64,000 bases of DNA from Phlebiopsis flavidoalba (Eukaryota; Basidiomycota; Agaricomycetes; Polyporales; Phanerochaetaceae): contig JAOCPU010000079.1 of NCBI GenBank assembly GCA_035772785.1, positions 1 to 64,000 on the forward strand, written 5' to 3'. The translations under genes were made by a program, and so were the position numbers. The notes under the pieces were generated by a model. That model was not told where the DNA came from, ran no database searches, and worked only from the letters and a program-made list of their open reading frames with translations. Positions 27,470 through 38,759 of this stretch are shown one piece after another. Positions within the stretch are counted from its first letter, which is position 1. Every line of letters begins with the position of its first letter.

Positions 27470-28880
27470 TTGAATGGGATTAGTGAAGAGCTTTCGAGTG
27501 CGAATACTTTGCGTCGTCGCTTTGCATGGTCTGTGTGAGCACCAGCAGCACTTGACAGCGAAACTGTCCGCGCTCTACCTTTGGGAGACTACCAGCAGCC
27601 CACAGCGAGCAGAACACCACCGCCCACGAGTAGTGCACAGCGTGAATATTGTCCCAGAGACAACGATCTACGACACAGCTATCGCTTTGTAGATCGACAC
27701 TAGCTCCCGCGTTCGGGGATATGCGAGGAGCTGGAGACGCGTCCATGTCAAAGTATATGTGGCCACAGCGTAACGCTCTCCGGCAAATATCTGTATTTGG
27801 AGAGCTATGACATGATCTGTCAATGAGGACATATTCTCATTACCTGCGGCTTGATTATAAGCGGTTAACAGGTTCTATGTTACCGGAGGAAGGAGATCAT
27901 CACTCACGAGAGACACCAAGCCTATTACAGAAGATACGAGCAATACAGTCACACCAAGTCAAGCTTGGGAGAAAGGGATTTCCGTGGGTTTTGACATGCG
28001 AAATTGCAGCCTGCCATAGAACGGCGCGTTATGACGGAAACAAGTAGGAGCGCGTTTCACTCGGGAAACCCCGTCGTGCTCCGTTGTGCACTTCTATCAT
28101 GCAGCCTGAATAGTCTTTCACATACGACCAGTACGTTTGTATACAACGCATGTCAACATTGAGAAAATTTGGAAATAGTGTGGGCACCTGCCAATGTCAC
28201 CGTGAAGGCTGAGCCAATCAGAACGAAGCGTTCAGCCAGCAAGACGGGGAAACCTGGAAAATGACGACATGAAGAACGCACCAGGACAAAGCAGTCAGCC
28301 TTTCCCCAATGCCAGCCGAGCTGCTTCTAATGAGAGTTGCAGCGATTTGAAAGAGGTATGTGGCTTTCTTGAATGGATGGATGATTGCATTGGGTCGACT
28401 GTTCAAATGGCATCGAGGTTGGATTATTGCTACAGCAACGATGATCCAAAACTCTGTGGCCCCGTTCCATGAGACGTCCCAGGTTCCGATAGGACGCGGG
28501 TTACTGGGAGAGTGATTGGAATCTATTGAAGTCCACAGCATCTATCGTAGATAGATGACGAGCTTTCCATACCTGTTACACATGCGCACCACGCAGCACA
28601 GCACCGCTGCTAAAAGGACCTCGAGCCCTCTGTGCGCGCCGTTCTTCGTACCTTGCGCTGCACCTGCCACAATTGTTTTCGCTGCACACCGGACGTGGTT
28701 TCGCGAAAAACACTCGGGACAGTTCGCGAAGCGGTGACGTGAGGGTGGGCGCGCGGAGCGAAACAGGGCGCCAAGTTCCAGCCATCAAAATCCGTATCAC
28801 GTGCGCGCTGAGGGCAGAGGAGCTTCGGTTGTTGCAGAGCGGCGTCCAGTCCACCCATCCCATCTCCACCATCTTCGTCT
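27470..28880. other. Intergenic region with weak open frames
   Basis: A minus-strand frame at 27746-27480 contains a hydrophobic, Trp-rich segment, and another at 28541-28218 is also hydrophobic. They could be exons of an unrecognised membrane protein, but no ordered set of domains or splice sites convinced me. Nothing else is evident. Confidence 0.3.
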
Positions 28881-28889
28881 GCCACTTCA

Positions 28890-30310
28890 GACTCTTTGCA
28901 CCATGTCGTCCCGCCGCTGCTGAGCAGCCAGTCTGTACGTCGAGCTCACGGGAGATGTGGCCGTCTTTTGCTCATGTGCTTTTCAACCAGCTCCCACCGC
29001 AAATGAGATTCGACATGTCACCTCCAATGTGAAAAAAAACCTCTCCAGCCCGACCAAGGAGCATAGATTGTCGCAGCGGACCTCTCAGTATCTCCGTACT
29101 GGCCGACTAGGCTCACGCTCGCCCGATCGATACCTTCATCTCCAACGTCTGTGTAAGTCCTTTTTTTCGCTGGTAGCACCCCTTTTCGTTACCAGGTCTG
29201 ATCACGCTTCCGCGTAGGCATTCATCCTCATCTGCCATCTTCGAGCGCGATATCGAACCCATTACACCTTCCCCTCCTCATCACACCCACCAAGACCCCA
29301 CCGCATCCCCGCGTGGAAAGTTGACTGAACAGCTCGACCAATCCGTCCCATCTGTGCTGGATAGTGCTGCAGAAATCCTCACCGCGGACGGAGACGCTGC
29401 GGAAGGCTTCGACACTTAATCGCTGTAGTAGCTCCGATACCCTTGGACAGCCTCCCTCCTCTGTCTCTCGGACCTAGGAGCGCGGTTCACCTCGCCATCT
29501 CCCAAATGAGTAGCCGCGAGCCCAAGCCCAAACGGTATGTCCATAATCGCAGGAGCGTTGCATTGGCAAATCTGCCTTCCCCTAGCCCAAGCTTCACCAT
29601 TTCTCTCCCCACCACCCGCCACTCTCTCCTCCCGGCGGCGTCATCACCTCCGACACGAGCCCATTTAGTTTGTCTTTTTTTTTGCTGTTTTTTGTTTTTT
29701 TTTTTTTTTTTGGTTTTTTTTTTACGCTTGTCTTTGTTTGTTGTTGGTTTTGGCAAAACAGTTCACCTGTGCAGGCGCTCGCTCCCCCTACCATTTCAAA
29801 CGCCCCACCTACGCCTACTTCTCCGTTTCACTCGGAGGACTCCTCGCCCACCACCGCGACACACCACGACGCACCCGCTGCACACCCTATCGAACCCGAC
29901 GTCCCCGAGCTCCACAAGTCCCACCACCGACCGTGAGCGGCGGGCTCGCTTTCCCACGCGCCGCCCTCGCCGAAAAACCCCGCAAAGCGGACTCTCCTTC
30001 ATCTCCTACACCGCACCTGCTCACCTCGCACCCGTCCCTCGACGCTGCCCCTCTCCAGCTTCACCCAGACAAACGAGCCGCCGCCCGCATCTCCCCAGCG
30101 TCATCGGCATCCCGCAAGGCCCAGGCCCAGGGCCTTGCCTCCGGCGCGGCGAGCATCCACGGCTCGCTCTCGCGCCGCGCCGCCTGGGTCACGTTGAGCG
30201 CGATCCGGCGGACGATCTCTCGTGAGCGACGTCGGGGCGAGTGGGAGCGCGAGGGCCCTCGGACGCGGTCTCGCGAGGAGCGCCTGGGAGACCCTCATGG
30301 TCAGCGATAA
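28890..30310 (+). CDS. Conserved-looking Ser/Pro-rich fungal protein, function unknown
   Basis: A multi-exon reading can be followed although no domain is recognised. An exon from about 29216 reads RRHSSSSAIFERDIEPI and continues through PHHTHQDPTASPRGKLTEQ and LDQSVPSVLDSAAEILTADGD to a splice at about 29536 (CCCAAACG|GTATGTCC). A 220-bp intron holds an extreme poly-T/pyrimidine run (29670-29735) and ends in a cag at about 29761. The next exon is Pro/Ser/His-rich (SPVQALAPPTISNAPPTPTS), then basic, then LASGAASIHGSLSRRAAWVTL (30140-30190), and closes with an Arg/Glu-rich helix and DNIGALKG before a stop at about 30331. Frame changes occur at several points. The sequence looks largely disordered; an N-terminal exon upstream of 29150 is likely but uncertain. 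The product could be a cytoskeletal or signalling scaffold, which is a guess only. Confidence 0.45.
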
Positions 30311-30339
30311 CATTGGTGCCCTCAAGGGCTAACGACGAT

Positions 30340-31690
30340 AATCACCCGCGCGGACGCCGCCTTGGTGTTGGCATGTACATCATTTCGGGATGTTGGATGT
30401 GGCTCGGAAGACGTCGTCATGAATTCACGATCGAGTATACTGCGCTCTCCCTCTGTTCCTTGCGATCAACCCCCCTTTCCTCTCCTGGGTCCACGCTTGC
30501 TTCTTATGTGTTTTAATATTCTCCGTTCACCGCTACAAGATAACTCCCTCCAGAATCTGGACTAACTAGTGCTTATTTGACGACACCCCCTATTATTACA
30601 GTACCCCGACGCTCGTCTCTAATTCCCCCACCCTTTTGCTGTCAATCGGTCCCTCTTGTCTCTGTTTTTACGAAAGTTCTAGTTTATATGTTCGTGCTCG
30701 TGCCGTACTATAGAACAAGGAAGTTCGTTCCAGGAAATCTATGTAAAGCTCTGTAAACGTGTCTAGTGTCTATCAAGACTTCTCTGCGATTATGCGTACT
30801 GACGCCCCGGTCGGATTTCATTCGTGCGTGTGTGTTGTCCGCTCAGTGTTGTGAGTGCGTATCCTGTTACACAAGTCGCTCTCTCGGGATGAACTCACGT
30901 CAGTACTGAAGGAGAAATTTACAGATTACATACATACAGATCGCTCAGTTTTCAAAACTGCGATTCTTTTTTCGCTGTTCACTTGTCACAACCAAGACTG
31001 CGAGGCGCACAACTCTCTTGGTCTCGTTTGCTACACTGTGCGTGTTGTACGCTGGTGTCCAGACCCTTGGACTCGACTCACGCTAACTTGTTATCTCATA
31101 TGTAGATGGAGGTATAAAATCTGACATGCTTATTCTCCTGGCTTTGAAGCTTGACGCATCCCGATGAGCAATGGGAGTGTATATCGAACGTGACAGTGAC
31201 GTCGACTAAGGCGTGAACTTGCGTCTCCGTTCAAGTTCTGCATTCGGCTGGCGGCATCTGTGGCAAAGCGTTGTTCGGACGAGTCGCATTGAAGGCCTGT
31301 CTCAGCCATTTATTCATCCGTCTGCTCGACGCGTCGAGGCATTTACACCGCGGCCGTCTCGTCAGCTTGAGCGGAAATACAGACATTCTTCGGGAGAACC
31401 ACTGCCAATTGAACATCTCGCATTTTGTGTGTCGCACGTATGAGCGAGTCCTGCCACGAATGAACTCCATCGCACAAGTCGCCTATGAACACATCGCTAC
31501 GCTCAGGGATCTCCTCGGAAGAGCTGGCGCGGGAGTGTCCCGCATGACAAGTTGACGTCTCAACGACACAGAACAGCTAGCGCGCTCCGTCGCGGGGTGT
31601 GAGAGCTCACTTGGACGTCGCTGGTCGTGAGTGGGTTTTCCCTCATAGACGTGACGCTCAATAGGGAAACGCCCCTGCCACACTTTTTCC
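30340..31690. other. Intergenic region, nothing convincing
   Basis: Short frames only. A plus-strand frame at 31213-31560 has an LWQSVVRTSRIEGL stretch vaguely like an F-box protein, but there is not enough to call a gene. The left end is the 3' side of the FunK1 gene. Confidence 0.3.
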
Positions 31691-31913
31691 GGGGACACGA
31701 AGTAGTAAATTCCAACGACATGCATTGCAAACTAGGATAGACAGATACGAAGTTCCGATAGAGACACGGAGACGATATAATTTACAGATACACTACGAGA
31801 TACAGGATAATACATTTTTCTGAATGTGTAGCAATTTAAGTACAACGAAGGACGGCTGTGGAAGGGGACAGCCTTTCTTTCTAGACATGCGCTATGACGT
31901 CTGAGTTCAACGT

Positions 31914-34900
31914 TCAATCGCGAGGCTTGGAAGGACGGTGAGGAAGAGCCAATCGCCTGCGGAAGGGTGTCGTATCCGTCTCTTCAGTCCTCTGTTTCTT
32001 CGAAGGCCTTCCGCTCGGTCCAGCCGTGTCTTCGATGTTATCGTCAATCTCCGCGGGGCTTCTTGCCGGTGGCGACCGACGCATTCGACAAAGGCTTGGA
32101 CGTACGATACGAAGTACTTCCCGCAAAAACGAGCGTAGGATTCTTGATTCAGCGCAATGGATTACGTCATTGCGCAGGAATCGCGGGGATAACACCGCAC
32201 GAAATATTTGTACCTGAACTGGCGTGTAAACCCATTTGCCGGACGGTGAAAGGTATCGGTAACAGCCTTTCGTGCTCTGCGGCCTGATAAGCTACTCGGA
32301 GCAGTTGGAAATAATCGGTGGAGCTCGTGGAGAACGCCTCGGATCGGAATGACCGGGGATATGTCCTACACTTGGAATAACAGATTTCAACCCCCCTATG
32401 GTTGTCACAATGCGAAGTACGGGAAGCTTTGCCGTTAAAGAGGTCGACGGCCAAGTCGCGGTGATCCTTGGCACGGTATTTGGCGAGAACGGGCCCCCGC
32501 AGTGTCCCCCATGGCCAACAGCTTGGCGCACACTACGACGTATAGTGCAAGCCACAGAAGCGACTCCTGGTCATGCAGAGGATTGTTCCGGAACGGTATG
32601 GTCGGATTTTCGGCCTCGTCCGCTTCGTACCACTCGGGCTCGGAGGCCGGCAGGCGCCCAATCAGGTGGTTAAAATAGGAGGCGGGCTGAGACTGCAATA
32701 TCCAGTCGCGTCGACCCTCCACGGCCATGAAGTAGGGATTTCCCTGCGACGCATTTAGTTAGTCAAGAGTCGGAAGATGGACCCAGGACAATGATAGCGT
32801 ACGGTTCGAACACCACAAGCTGTCCAATCACTCTCGTGTTTGGCGTACTCCAAATCCGTCAGCTTTGGGCAACCATTGTAAATGAGAACGTTCCCAGAGC
32901 TTATATCTCTATGAACCCATCCAAGTTTTTCATGCAGATGCTCCAGGGCTATAGCGATGGTCAGAATCGTGAGTGGGGATATGACCAAGTAAATTTCGGC
33001 ACTCACCGGAAGCGATCGACGCCAGGTACTCAAAAACCTTGGACGAAAGTACGATGTAACAGACAGAATAGGTTGAATTTAACGCTCCTTGAAAACGATT
33101 GCGATGATGGGTGCCCTTGTTGGACATATGAATTCGCCGCCACGTGGTGACTTCGGGGGTCGCCAGTAGGACCTGGAACTGCAATCAATCGATTGCTGCG
33201 CCTCGGGGTTTCAGGATTACGGGTAGATCATACCCCAATGGGCTGCTTGCTGCTGGTGGACTGTGGTCGGTGGTTTTCTGCCCGCCTGAACCTTGACCTG
33301 GTAACGACACGTGTATGAGCGGGCTGAGTTTCCCAGCTTTGGGTCGCTTGACGCCTGGACGCCAATCAAACCCAGGACGGTTCGTACGTAAGTGACGACG
33401 GTGAGGGGAAAAGATACTTCTCAAGCACACACCGTCGTCTACGTTCGCCACGGGATCCTGGCCTGTAGCATGTCCCGCCCTCCCCCCAATGGCTGCACGG
33501 GCGTCTGAGTGGCATCTCTTCCCTGTCCTCTTCCGGGACTTCCGTCGACGTCTCTGTCGGTCCCGGCCTCCGTTGCTGCCCTTCGCCGCAGCAACTCTTG
33601 CCGCCTCCTTCGCTGCAGCAACTCTTGCTGCTTCCTTCGCTGCAGCAAATCTTGCTGCTTCCCTCGCTGCACTTTCTTCTTGGACCACAACGGCGGTGCA
33701 CAGCCCTGTTTGCCAAATTGTCGCAAGGATCAGCCTCCGCTGGGGGGGACCTAACGTCGTTCGGAGAGTCAACCACACGAGTCCCTTCAGACACGCATGT
33801 ATCTCCTCCAATCTCCTCGCCGCGTGTCGTGTTCGTCGAGCTCCTTCACCTCCCACACACGTGTAGCTCGGCCCCCCGCAAAGCGTCTGCTGCGAAGTTC
33901 GAAATGACCCTTATCTGTGTTCTGAACGTCCCTGTTCGAGATGATGACGCCTTGGTCTGTTTTCGTCTCGCTCGGTGACTTGGATGTCGTATTGAAGTCC
34001 CGCACGGGTCGGAAAGACTTGGCTCTTCGCGAAGGGTGATCGAGGGTCCCATCCGAGTTGCTGCTTCAGTGGGCGTAGGACATCCTCAAGATGAAATCAA
34101 CGAACGTCTCTTGGTGGTTCTGTCGTAGCATTACGTCAGTGGTGAATATACTTTCGCTCGAAACAAGTGTAAGGACGCACGGTTAACATGTCGAAGGCTT
34201 CCTCCGACATGAAGCACATCGGACCGACTGCAAAACCATAGTCGCATGGAGCTGTCTTCAATGGTGAATCCGATAAACAGACGATCGGCGAGGTCCTCTC
34301 TCATGATGTGGTTCATGGACCAAAGCACCTTCTTAGCGTCCTGAAATGTGACTCGTAAGTACGGTACGCTCATAGTTAAGCACGTCCATCAAGTGATTGA
34401 ACGTAAACGTCAACAAAGTTACGATTCGGTGTTCCTTTTCTTGGAATCTCCGGGTGTGGCGACGTCAAGCCACCTCGGCTGACCAGCTCTCGGTGATCGT
34501 TTGTCATTTGGCGTGAGCTATCGGCGAAGATCCGATCGCAATCTGGTCTTGAGGTGTTGTTACGGGTTCGAAGATTTCCAAACAACCATGTGAGGAGTTT
34601 CATTTGAATACAGAATCCATCAACGATACGTGTTCGACTTTCTGAGAGGCGGCCCCGCACGCGACTATGTCCTCAGCGAGGTACTGAAATTTACGAGTAA
34701 GATCGGTTATCTTCCTTGGGCGCCAGATTTGGAACGGCTGGCGGCCAACTGTCATCCATCTTTCGAGCCGTTGACTTCCGCGTGATTTTTCCTTGCTCCC
34801 AGGAGCCTTTTTTCAAGATAAACACGACAAGTTTCAAAGAAGCCTTGTCGGGATAGAGAGGAAGGAGGAAGAATATGTTCCTCGAAGAAGGACATCTTGA

Positions 34901-35087
34901 CTTCACCCACAATCGACTCTTGGTAGCGATTTCTTCGAGTGTACACACACGGCGTGACGATGTCTTCACCTGCTAATGTTCTGAGGACAGTAGTGGAATC
35001 GCATGGAGGAGAACGTTGTTGTGACGTTGGAATTGCTTGGGCTATTGATTGGAGAAGAAATGAATGGTTTGGTTTGAAACATCGCAC
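31914..35087 (-). CDS. FunK1-type fungal protein kinase, frame-interrupted
   Basis: FunK1 kinases are an expanded, fungus-specific group of eukaryotic-like protein kinases, most abundant in mushrooms; substrates are unknown. The N-terminal domain covers 35087-34130 and includes VGEVKMSFFEEHILPP, a PDCDRIF segment and the family hallmark GFTIEDSSMRLWFCSRSDV (34280-34220). The kinase N-lobe includes RATRVWEVKELDEHDTRRGD (33860-33800). The catalytic loop is IALEHLHEKLGWVHRDISSGNVLIYNG (32950-32870), with the HRD-like and N residues intact, followed by KLTDLEYAKHESD, in which DLE replaces DFG as is usual in FunK1. The C-terminal part has SYFNHLIGRLP and WYEADEAENP, then a basic/acidic tail (PSKKQRTEETD) ending at 31914. 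An unusual low-complexity insert (33860-33190) contains a 27-bp repeat. Several frame changes occur, and the start is uncertain because no clear ATG fits. Confidence 0.8.
33588..33668 (-). repeat. 27-bp tandem repeat inside the FunK1 gene
   Basis: Three consecutive 27-bp units (33588-33614, 33615-33641, 33642-33668) differ at only a few positions, with partial flanking units. On the minus strand each unit keeps the frame and encodes nine residues of the type AAKEAARVA, giving an Ala-rich, charged helix. In the other frames it reads as Ser/Cys-rich repeats, so the helix reading is an inference supported by its continuity over about 220 codons. Confidence 0.8.
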
Positions 35088-35099
35088 AGAACATAGAAA

Positions 35100-37220
35100 G
35101 ACATGTACAGGGTAACAAGAACGTTCGATTACTCGTATCAGATCGAGAGGGTGTTGGTTAACCCGCTCCGTAGCCAGTCACGGTTCCTTTTTATAGTGGT
35201 ACGGGAGATCTGGAATTGGACCGAATGTTTTTACCCCCCGTAACTTCCTCATGAAGGCAACGTGGTCCTCATGCGTTGGTCCGTAGGACACAAATGTAAC
35301 ACAAGCATATGGGAAAGATGTATGATGTTCGAAATACCACTGCCAAACTGGAGAAATTCAAAAGTATGTCTATGTTCCAAACTCCGACGAAACTACATGC
35401 TAAAGCCGGCAGCCCGTGAGTATTGCGACACTTGTGGGCTTTCAAGATATCCGGGCACCCTAAATTTGGATAACAAGGTCAGCCTTGCACTACACGGTCG
35501 CAGTTGTCTGTTACAGAGCAGAGTGAAAAAATGGAAAAACGAGGACCACTAGGATACTATGTCCAGTACTATGTAATCACTCATCAGGCTGAGGCTACGT
35601 CCTTACTCAGCAAAGACTATGTATCGGGAGGTTGGGTCGAGCCTGACAATGTTCTGTGAGGATCTAACCTTCGTATCGATCTAACCCTTTCAAGTTTTCA
35701 TTATCTACGTGTGTCGTCCAGCTGAGCGTGTTTTTCGGGGTATTTCGGCCACTGTCAGAGATTTTCTATTTCTAACGTCGTTCTAGCCCTTACCGCCCCC
35801 TGGGGCCGTGTATTGCTCTGGCTCGGAGCCTTTGATTTACTGACAGACTGCAAACCAAGTTCCTGTTCTCCATGAATTCCGTACTGAGTCATTAGTGTCG
35901 CTGGCGGCCACCAATTGGTTTCAGCCCTAGGGGTCCTATTGATCAAATTTGTCCCGGGCGAATCGCGACGATATTCCTATTAGTCCACCGCTACGTACTG
36001 TGGCTGCAGTGCTTGACAGTTATACAAAATCCTCTTCCCCCCTGGCTTTTTCACCAGCGTGATCGTGTGAGTTCCCGCCTCCTCTCGCGACGACAAGTCA
36101 TGCACTAGAGATCTAACACTTTGACTAGTACTTCGAATTGTCATGAAAGCCTCCTCTATTGTCCGATAGCACCCGATGGTTCGTTCGAGGTCCAACGTTT
36201 AGCCACGTCTATGAGTACGATTTTATCACCTACCTTGCCTTGGGACACAAGTAGGGACAACGTTAGTATGTCGTTACGCGCGTTTGCGCTTTTCAGAATA
36301 CAAATATATCTAGCGTAGTCTATCTTACACCTATTTACGGGACGTCGTTACGTGTAGGTCACAAAGTACTTGGAGAGAAATATACTATGAACTATTAAGA
36401 AGGTTTTAATATCTGAAGCCACTGCAATTGATGAACAATGGTTTATGTTTGGAAGTATCTTGCGGTTTGGTGAAGTGTGAAGGCGGCCGCTGGTCTCGGC
36501 GTGTACTCGTGATACTAGTTGCTAACGTTTGCGGCGTCCCTGTACGCTTTCGACGTTGGCTCGTATTCGCTCACCGTAGATATAAAACAGAACGAGAGCG
36601 GATACCCTACTCTAGGACAAGGACGGCAGCAAGGATCGTATCGCCCTTGTCACTTCTAGCTAAGGCTGCAAATATGTACGGCGCGAATTGCCGGGAAAAG
36701 CCAAAACCCGTGAGGGAGCGAAAGCACGATACCGCTGCCAAGACTGTGCGCGGCGACGGAGCAATTTGTGCGAAAACTGGAAAGTATTAACGAACGAGAT
36801 TTTCAGGCATACCTGAAGCTGCATGTCTGGGAAAGGCTTTATAACGTACTATGCATGGAGTCCCCTAGAAAGTGATGTCGCGCCCTGGACCCCAACCACG
36901 CGCGAGAGCCTAACGTGTGGGTTGCTTGAACGATTCGTTCTCAGTTAACACACATCGACTTGCTATGCTTTCCTCTTCAATGCGCGCGCTCCTGAGCGCA
37001 CCAGCCAGTGATGAGACGGCCTATGGGGAGCAGGAGCGTTCCCAGACATGATTTGCCACCGCAACTTGTAGAGCCGTCAATTGTTGAAGCTCAAAACGAC
37101 CGGTCAAGACCTACGTAGACGGAATTCATTTTCCCCAACCTCGTTATTCTTTCCCTTTTGATATTTGTGGGTCTTGTCCAGCAGTCGTGAGTTTACTTGG
37201 GCAGCGTGATCGACAGCCCG
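35100..37220. other. No recognisable genes
   Basis: Only short overlapping frames are present. The plus frame at 36428-36790 is basic and Arg-rich with no recognised domain. No repeats or mobile-element motifs were noticed. Confidence 0.35.
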
Positions 37221-37229
37221 ATACCCTAC

Positions 37230-38500
37230 AAACTGAGGAAATTGACGTCTTGAGAGTCAGGAAATAGTAGTAGATGCATTAGATCACTCACAAGTGTGAT
37301 GTAAGCCAGCAATTCCGGAGCTTTCGTGATACCAGTTGGCGGGGATATAGACCGCATCTCGTCGATACAAGCAGAGATGTATTCCGGATAGAGATTGATA
37401 GTGCACAGTAGGGTCCTGGTATGCAACGTACGTAAGCGAGACAAAAACGAAAGGTATAGTCGATGCTAGGGAAGGACGAGTTATTTCGATGCGGAGCTCT
37501 AGAATATTAGGAGTAGAATACATAAACGACCGACGAGAAGCGGGGCCCCGGCTCGCCAACCTACGCGAAACAGACACGACAAAAAGGGTGGCAAAATAAA
37601 AAGTGTCCTGATGGAGAAGTCGTGCCAGAGTGTCCCAAGGCTCGGGGAAGGCGTGAATGACGGGCGGACGGTCTACTGAAACGCGGGATGGTCCTGGGCG
37701 CTGCACAAACAGAAACCACGGAGGCAAAGGTGGACGGAGTGACTGGAACCAGAAGAAAAGGGAAGACGTAAGGGTGGGTAACGGTGTTGAAGTAGATGGG
37801 GCGGGTTGCGTGACTAGATGTGGTGACAACCATGTCCGTTGGTGCGAGCGATAAATGGATGATACCAGACATTAGAAATAAGAAGAAGCACCACGTCCCT
37901 GCGGACACGGACGGCTAGCATCCATCGTGCTGTAAAAGCGTGTATTAGTCGTGTCAACGTTCGACATGCGGCTGAGAAGCGAGAATACACACCAGAGAGT
38001 TTTTAGGGCCATGGATAACCAGCACCCGTACCTATTTCCTGGTTTCGACTCCGACCAGAAAGTCAAGTTTGGGTCTACAAAAGAATGGAGCATCGCATAC
38101 ATCGGCGGCTGAGAGCTTAGCAACTTACTGGGTGTAAGCCTCCATGTGATTATTGATGTAGTCGGTCGTGGGGTATCGTGGTGGACTACAGCCAACGTTG
38201 GTCTGGTCTTTTCCTCTGATACACGCGGGACGTAGTCCACCTGCATGACGCCGGGGAACTCCATGGTGGTGAGGTCTATTTTCTGCCAGTTATCTAAAGG
38301 GAGAGAGTGGTTAGTGATAGCCAGGCGTTGCGATGTCAGATTCATGGTTTCCACGTACTTTGACATGCCCAGGTTCAGAACGATATGACTATAGAAAGAA
38401 CATGTCAACATCCATACGATCATCCAATAGCACGCAATAACTGGCGGTCCACTCACCATATGGCTCCTCTTCTGGAATCCGGCTGGCGTTGCCCTACCCA
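37230..38500 (-). pseudogene. Possible broken cytochrome P450 gene
   Basis: A minus-strand exon set is suggested by good splice sites. An intron with GTGAGT ends in tatag at about 38395, followed by a long open exon (38395-38110) reading LPLDNWQKIDLTTMEFPGVMQ and then EAYTQ before a GTAAGT...TAG intron. After that come PKLDFLVGVETRK and, further left, YPEYISACIDEMRSI (37390-37340) and APELLAYITL with another GTGAGT. The W-x-x-x-x-x-x-T-M and PEYI-x(4)-EM patterns recall the middle and I/J-helix region of fungal P450s. I could not find the ExxR or heme-binding Cys motifs, so it is truncated, too diverged, or a different family. Confidence 0.25.
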
Positions 38501-38727
38501 TTGACCCGCCGGTTACCCTGATCTGGCGCCTACAGCGCCTCGCTCCTATGCGGTACGAGGGCTGTCCAGCAGATTCCCAGGTGATGAAGCCATCTGTGGG
38601 AGTTGTCGGGATCGAGACCGAGTACTACAAACAACCGTACTCCCGAAACTAAGGTCGGATGTTAGTAGGGGGATGTATGCAGTTAGAGAAGCGGACCAAA
38701 CACAGAGCGTACTGTGACACACCTTTT

Positions 38728-38739
38728 GGGGGGGGGGGG
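38728..38739 (+). repeat. Poly-G run (12 G)
   Basis: An uninterrupted run of twelve G residues. Nothing nearby explains it. Such runs are prone to length error in sequencing and can fold as a quadruplex. Confidence 0.9.
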
Positions 38740-38759
38740 ACCAGAGCCTTGGAAACATA

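Noticed and set aside
31213..31560. F-box-like start (LWQSVV)
   Set aside because: Only a few residues match and no leucine-rich continuation is present.
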